12,915 nt of DNA from positions 1 through 12,915 of the forward strand of contig JAFCGF010000053.1 of the NCBI GenBank assembly GCA_017608295.1, written 5' to 3'. The translations under genes were made by a program, and so were the position numbers. Below, piece by piece: positions 12,402 through 12,915 of this stretch. The DNA comes from Candidatus Woesearchaeota archaeon (GTDB taxonomy: Archaea > Nanoarchaeota > Nanoarchaeia > Woesearchaeales > JAGVZT01). Numbering within the stretch: position 1 is the stretch's first letter; every line of letters begins with the position of its first letter. The notes under the pieces are model-generated. The model saw only the letters and a program-made list of their open reading frames with translations. It made no database searches and was not told the origin of the DNA.

Positions 12402-12893
12402 TTAAAACTTCTGGATCTTATAGGTTTTCTGTACCCGCCAGTCGGGTGTATAGATCCGGACCAGGTAGACTCCCCTTACAAAACCGGACATGTCAAAGGT
12501 CACGATCTCTCCGGGAGTTACATAATAGAGTTCGCGGATGAGATGTTTCCTGCCCGAGATATCCACAATCTCAACATTCAGGTCGATGGGATCGGTCAGA
12601 TCAAACCGGATATTAAGGAATTCAGATACCGGGTTTGGATACGCTGTAATAGACCAATCCAATCCGGTTTCTTTAATACTTGTAATATCATACGGTTGCT
12701 GAAATCCCTGAGTAAGGGTCAAGCTACCTGATTTCAGTGTAGTAACCGCAATTTCTCCAATGGTTGCAGAGAGGGTATACCCTCCTGCTGAGAAGTAGCT
12801 ACCACCCGAAGAGACAACGGTTGGAGTCAATTTCTGGCCAAATGAAGAAAAAGATATGGCAAAAAGAGTGAAAACGATGATTCTATTTTTCAT
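12402..12893 (-). CDS. Small T9SS type A sorting-domain protein, copy C
   Basis: Complete 163-aa secreted protein. Residues 1-20 are a signal peptide (MKNRIIVFTLFAISFSSFGQ), then the shared beta domain (SSGGSYFSAGGYTLSATIGE to QGFQQPY) and the T9SS sorting domain from about residue 80 (SITAYPNPVSEFLNI to KTYKIQKF). It is one Gly shorter than copies A and B after QQPYDI. On the minus strand AGGA lies 4 bases before the ATG, the best Shine-Dalgarno-like match among the three copies. The 22 bases visible upstream are too few to show the preceding gene; by analogy with units A and B a third giant fibre gene should end just past the right edge. It is followed by its own terminator. Confidence 0.92.
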   Translation of the reverse strand: MKNRIIVFTLFAISFSSFGQKLTPTVVSSGGSYFSAGGYTLSATIGEIAVTTLKSGSLTLTQGFQQPYDITSIKETGLDWSITAYPNPVSEFLNIRFDLTDPIDLNVEIVDISGRKHLIRELYYVTPGEIVTFDMSGFVRGVYLVRIYTPDWRVQKTYKIQKF

Positions 12894-12915
12894 GATTTCC
12901 TAATTTACGATTTTT

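Overview
The window looks like chromosomal DNA from a Bacteroidota species (class and family not resolved). The basis is type 9 secretion system (T9SS) type A sorting domains, surface-fibre modules common in this phylum (Gly-X-Y collagen-like runs, DADxxPxNELN beta repeats, NVGIGT linkers, S74 C-termini), weak Shine-Dalgarno signals and intergenic DNA rich in short palindromes. Every supported gene is on the minus strand, so transcription runs from high to low coordinates. No RNA gene, insertion sequence, transposase or CRISPR array was seen.

Layout in transcription order: small gene C (12402-12893), terminator (12351-12391), an 802-bp intergenic region rich in palindromes, giant fibre gene B (5804-11599), small gene B (5270-5770), terminator (5219-5261), a 695-bp intergenic region homologous to the previous one, giant fibre gene A (513-4574), and small gene A (starts at 494, runs off the left edge). 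The unit is [conserved leader - giant fibre gene - 18 to 33 bp gap - small T9SS-domain gene - terminator]. It is tandemly duplicated: two giants and three small genes are visible, and a third giant is predicted just beyond the right edge.

The two giants (1353 and 1931 aa) share one architecture: signal peptide; nearly identical N-terminal beta domain; collagen-like runs interrupted by an aromatic carbohydrate-binding-like insert and Asp/Asn-rich loops that probably bind calcium; exactly ten D/N-rich beta repeats; a NVGIGT linker with two [11 protein letters not shown] motifs; an array of about 17-residue NxFxGxxxG repeats (14 in A, 38 in B); and a C-terminal S74 intramolecular chaperone that keeps the Ser-Asp/Lys self-cleavage residues. 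The small proteins (163-166 aa) have a signal peptide, a compact beta domain and a T9SS C-terminal sorting domain, which the giants lack.

The inference, untested, is that each cassette makes a trimeric, self-processing phage-tail-fibre-like surface adhesin and a small T9SS-sorted partner that may anchor or display it. The duplicated copies diverge in fibre length and sequence while the N-terminal domain and the mature small protein stay almost constant, as expected for a family with a fixed attachment end and a variable distal end.
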